Assembly (NCBI GenBank): GCA_008692225.1
Contig: VICG01000001.1
Location: forward strand, 4,007,501 to 4,071,500
Source: Monilinia fructicola
Lineage: Eukaryota; Ascomycota; Leotiomycetes; Helotiales; Sclerotiniaceae
Direction: 5' to 3'
DNA: 64,000 nt
Shown here one piece after another: positions 60,154-64,000 of the stretch. Position 1 is the first letter of the stretch. The number at the start of each line of letters is the position of its first letter. The position numbers were made by a program, and so were the translations under genes. Below the pieces are notes generated by a model. That model was not told the origin of the DNA and did not search any database. It worked only from the letters and a program-made list of their open reading frames with translations.

Positions 60154-61734
60154 CTATTCCCTCCTCGAAAATGACACATTCGTAACGTTCGTCTGCACAA
60201 TATGCGTTTCACTCCCTGCATCACACCTTTCGCCATCAGAATCACTGACCCTACCGCGACACCCGGTATCCGCTCTGCTGCCCACGGCAATCTCAACCTT
60301 ATGCTCTATAAACCTTCCATCTAACTCCAAATCGTTATCAATATCATCAAGCGACTCCATTCCATAGCCGCGACGTGAAGGCCGGTTCTTCTTTGATGTT
60401 TTCTGTCCAATGGTTTCCAGATCGTATGGGTGTGCACTGGAGTTGCCCTTGGAGGAGTTTTCGCCTATCCAGCGTGGTGCGACGTGTTTGACAAATTGGC
60501 GGATGAGAGGGAATGAGCCGCAAATTATCACCAGGTTTGCTTCCACAGTACTGGGTAGACGGGAATTGGAGTTAGTAATTTTCGTTGATGTTGATTTGAC
60601 TCGTATAGAGAGGTGATGGGTGATTTGGGAAATGCTTACATCCACACGCAAGGAATAGAGACCGCCCAAGTTTGATCGAGAGCTACAAGTAGAGGCATCA
60701 TGACTTTAAGTCGAACCATACTTGTTATACAAGTCCTACAGCCCATATATCAGCACTGAACCCTACGGAACTGAAATAGAATAAGACAAGATATTCAACA
60801 TACAATGAACCCACGAAAAAAATAATAATCAAGCCCACTTTCTGCACTCGGGGCATGCGTAAATCGACTATCATCGGAATCGGTAATGCGAGAAGTGCCA
60901 AATCGGTAGCAATATTCATTGCCGCAGTAGCAGTATAAGTAGCGGCGCGATTAACGCATTTGCCACCAGTAATCGTCACATCCCAATTCATAGCCACCGG
61001 CTGGCAGGGAAAGATAAGCGCAAAGATGATGGCAAAACTATAGCCCAGTACAACAAACATGAGGAAGTACACGGCTATTCGAAACCATCTTACTGGTGAT
61101 AGCCGATTGTAAAAGAGTAGGAGAGAAAACTTGGATAGACCTAGACAGGGCACATAAATAACGGAAGCGCTCATGATCAACTGAGTTAAAGATGTCAGAT
61201 GCCCTGAGCGTTGAAATGGAATGGTTGTCAAATCATTGGTACTCACTTTACTGTACATGTTGTATTGTTCAATTGAGATCTCCCACGCATGCACTCCCAT
61301 TATCTTTTGACGCCACATCGCTATGCTCCATCAGCTTGGTTTGCCCACAATGGCTGCTAGAATTGACCTACAAACGAGAATTGCCTGCACCGTGACCCCA
61401 CAAAGCTATTATTATATCCATCAATACAAGCAAACTCCAACGTCTTGACGAGCTACTTTACTCACCCAAGCCACAATCAAACAAGCTACAACCAGAAGAG
61501 GAAGAATTAGTCAATTTCTCATGTTTCAACAGCAAACAATAGCTCACCATCCTCGACCGCGAAATCCCTAGCAACGAAAATCTTCGTATAAGTTCTCATA
61601 GTCAGGAACAAAAAGCTCAGCACCATCCCCACGCCGTGAACCCAATACCCGGTTACATCCCCATATCGTGCCGGACTATCAAAGTTGACGACATAACCTT
61701 CAGGTGCAGGTATTGCCGCTATCTGTGAAGCCAT
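60154..61734 (-). CDS. Seven-helix integral membrane protein, fungal rhodopsin-like domain family
   Basis: Members of this large ascomycete family resemble PTH11-type receptors and are candidate surface or signal sensors. I reconstruct seven exons: 61734-61548, 61485-61466 (20 nt), 61405-61368, 61325-61247, 61180-60804, 60735-60640 and 60550-60154, giving 397 residues in one frame. Landmarks are MASQIAAIPAPEGYVVNF, YWVHGVGMVLSFLFLTMRTYTKIF (first helix, shown as its core), ACLIVAW, GVHAWEISIEQYNMYSK, LSKFSLLLFYNRLSP, IFALIFPCQPVAMNWD with the family's conserved Cys, KCVNRAATYTATAAMNIATD, ALPIPMIVDLRMP and QTWAVSIPCVWITVEANLVI, then GSFPLIRQFVKH. The cytosolic tail of about 110 residues is Ser/Asp-rich. 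Splice sites between 61247 and 61405 are the least certain. It lacks an N-terminal CFEM domain. Confidence 0.87.
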
Positions 61735-63166
61735 ATTGAGAGCATGAAAAGATGATGATTCGAAAGGGAATAATTCGACAGGAAGCACAGTCGAGAAGGT
61801 AAGCGTGGGGCATACCTTTTCCACACCACCTTATTCAATGGGCCATTCATCCATTGTTACGAAAGTATATCTCTACTCCTATTAAAATTTCGAAAATTGA
61901 GATTGAGTAGAGGAAAAGTTAATTTCTGCAAATGAACATCTCTATCCATGCCAAGAAGCCGACGTTCCACAAGACTGAATCGTCCCTTAATTGAAAGCTT
62001 TGAGGAGCAGTGAACGCATGGCGACCTTATCTTCACTCTTGATATTAAACGCAGTTCCTGGGCATATACGATGGAATTTGACCATAACTTCTAGTCAAAC
62101 TCTCTTTTGAAGACGCCAGGGGGAATCACCCTGCTTGGTTACACAGATATGCAATTAATAACTCAAAAAATGAACCTTTATACATGTATTCAGCCTCTAA
62201 ACGTTAGATTTGGAGGGATGCCTTAGCTTCCCCAGAGTTAAGATAAAACCCCCTGCCTATGATTTCTGACCCAAGACTTAACGCTCTTACCCCTAAAACT
62301 TTACTGATTAGCGGATCCATATGATTTTCTCAATAGGGGGCTGAATTTACATGTTAGCGACTAACTCTTCTGAATTTGGAGATAGCCGAGGTACCACTAG
62401 AGCGACGTCGTCTAAACAGAAAGACCAGGCGATTGTTTGTTCATGATGTAGCCTGTCGGCTATTCAAGTGGAACTGAACCATCGAAGACGAATCTTGGGA
62501 AGGAAGATCAGGAAAGACTACCTGTACGAGAGAATCCAACCTCCCATATTCCAACCAATCATCGTATTGCAGGATAGTAATTGGTGGAGAATAGGGTTTA
62601 ACATCGGCACTCGCCATTTGAGTAATTACGCTTTTTGAAATTAATAGTGGAGATAAGATAGATACCGGAACCCGACAAACTTCACCGATCCGCGGCCGCG
62701 ATACAGGGGCTACCATTCTCTCTATATGAGATTTTTCGCTTGTGCAGTGAGTAGCGACTCTAGATCGAAGCCAAAGTTCAATGCTGTAGCATGGCAGGTT
62801 GGCAACGTATGCAGGGCCTTGATGTTAGTAGTTATCTCGTGTTGCAAATGCCAATGTTCGCTCTAACTTGCAATGCAATAGTGGCAGCAAGGTAGCTTTG
62901 CAATTATCTTGTACTATTACAGTATCTCTGTATCCTTGAGTCTCTACTCTGTACTGTACAATGTACACTCAGTTTAAAGAGTGGATCGCAATCTGTACTA
63001 CCTTCTAGCTACCCATGGATTCGATCAGGCGGCTATCAGTTTATTATGGTATTTGTAGATCATTACCGGTCAGTGCCGCACTTGCGAAACTCTCCAACAA
63101 TATTAAAACTTTTTTTCCTTGCTTTTGGACCTGCCCTCTTACATCGTAAGCATTTACTGATTCACG
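61735..63166. other. Divergent intergenic region, no supported gene
   Basis: These 1.4 kb separate two divergent genes. A 91-codon minus frame at 62441-62716 has no recognisable domain and was not called. GTACTGTAC-like motifs occur near 62950-62965. Confidence 0.5.
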
Positions 63167-64000
63167 ATGAAACATTCAATGACAACGGCCCTTTTCGCTG
63201 CCAGCGCTGGTGCAACTGCTTCATACACTAATGGCACTGTCACCAACAGTTCAACTCAATACTGTGTAGGTTGCTCCACACCCACGTGGAACCCACGATC
63301 AATATAGACTAATATCGTCCTACAAGTGTAATGCTTTGGCATTGGCCGGCCTCGCCGATAGACTTACATATCCTGGACAAGATGTCTACACGGCTCGAGT
63401 AGAATCTTACTGGTCATTGGCAGCCCAGCTGGATCCCTATTGTATTATTCAGCCACAGAATGCGGCGGAAGTTTCACAAGCTGTCGTCGCACTTGTGCGA
63501 GCAAATAAGACACAACCGTGCAAGTTTGCTGTTCGAAGTGGCGGCCATACAACCGTGAGTACTATAATAGTTATATCGATATTACCTGATCCCGGCGCAT
63601 TTCTAGGTGCGGCTGAAAGGTACGATTGTGCAATCATTGACGCTTCTTTATTGTAGTGGGCAGGTGCCGCCAGTATTGTGGATGGAGTTACCATTGATTT
63701 GGGTCTGATGAACTCCACCACTTATCATGCTGAAAACAACACTGCAGCAGTGCTCCCTGGAGCTCGTTGGTTATCGGTATATGAGACGATGGACAAGTAC
63801 GGACTTGCTGTTGCTGGGGGCCGCGCCGCAACTGTGGGAGTTGCAGGTCTTACACTTGGTGGAGGAAATTCATTCTATGCAGGTCGTAAGGGAATGGTCT
63901 GTGATGGCGTTGCAAACTTCGAGGTCTGTCCAAAATCACTGAATAGGAAAATTTCTCCAGACCAAATATCTAACATATACCGTCAGATCGTTCTTGCAAA
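63167..64000 (+). CDS. Secreted FAD-linked oxidase (berberine-bridge/BBE type), 3' end beyond window
   Basis: Exons are 63167-63265, 63327-63554, 63657-63923 and 63987 onwards. The protein opens with a signal peptide (MKHSMTTALFAASAGATA). CCNALALAGLADRLTYPGQD follows, then the PP-fold of the FAD-binding PCMH domain: IIQPQNAAEVSQAVVALVRA, KFAVRSGGHTTWAGAASIVD, with His107 as the probable covalent FAD attachment site. VTIDLGLMNSTTYH, AAVLPGARWLSVYETMDKYG, AVAGGRAATVGVAGLTLGGG and VCDGVANFEIVLAN come next. Secreted members oxidise sugars, alcohols or secondary metabolites; the substrate-binding half lies outside the window, so none can be named. The position of the second cofactor-linking cysteine of bicovalent enzymes (family CxxV/I) cannot be judged from the part visible. 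Confidence 0.88.

Noticed and set aside
62441..62716. 91-codon minus frame between the rhodopsin-like and FAD oxidase genes
   Set aside because: There is no domain and it sits in the probable shared promoter region.
52626..64000. Reading the right end as a single biosynthetic cluster
   Set aside because: The enzymes belong to unrelated processes (sugar acid catabolism, polyamine-like fold, cutin hydrolysis, FAD oxidation), and no core synthase or transporter is present.

Overview
The window looks like a nuclear contig from a filamentous ascomycete. It has short GT-AG introns (about 45-120 bp, with CTAAC/CTGAT-like branch points), long intergenic stretches rich in microsatellites, and moderately AT-rich DNA. 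The gene content (L-galactonate dehydratase, cutinase, a fungal rhodopsin-like membrane protein, a berberine-bridge-type FAD oxidase) suggests a plant-associated Leotiomycete, possibly of the Botrytis/Sclerotinia/Monilinia group. The genus is an inference from protein resemblance, not something the sequence proves.

Layout. 1-6 kb: the 3'-truncated end of a small two-helix membrane protein gene, then ADE17 (de novo purine synthesis), both on the minus strand and both carrying apparent homopolymer frameshifts. 6-15 kb: gene-poor and repeat-rich, with a roughly 59-copy TTTA microsatellite, an AT-rich block and a 232-bp MITE-like element with 27-bp perfect terminal inverted repeats. 15-20.5 kb: a small GPI-anchored-type wall protein, a UMP/CMP kinase with an N-terminal mitochondrial/membrane extension, and eIF3m. 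20.5-29.7 kb: about 9 kb without a recognisable gene. 29.7-48.3 kb: a conserved housekeeping block with a YTH/RRM RNA-binding protein, a small heat-shock protein with an upstream step-type heat-shock element, a HAD phosphatase, proteasome subunit PRE7 divergent from the phosphatidylinositol 4-kinase STT4, a SAM methyltransferase and a Rad60/Esc2-type SUMO-like-domain protein. 48.3-52.6 kb: degenerate DNA holding a broken GH72 glucanosyltransferase remnant and a 9-bp minisatellite. 52.6-64 kb: accessory and secretory genes, namely L-galactonate dehydratase (pectin monomer catabolism, with a candidate galacturonate-responsive element), a membrane-bound spermidine-synthase-like protein, a cutinase, a rhodopsin-domain membrane protein and the 5' part of a secreted FAD oxidase.

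The genes do not form one pathway. The right end is enriched in functions for life on plants (pectin sugar breakdown, cutin hydrolysis, a possible receptor, an oxidase), whereas the centre is core cell biology. I reconstructed most exon-intron structures by following reading frame across splice sites. STT4 (1,947 codons over seven exons) reads through without one frame error, whereas ADE17 (about 600 codons) shows nine, so the errors are local.

I saw no CRISPR array, rRNA, convincing tRNA or intact transposase gene. I found no wholly new system. The best leads are the MITE, the GH72 remnant that has lost its catalytic residues, the heat-shock element, the clustered frameshifts and the 11-20 nt microexons.
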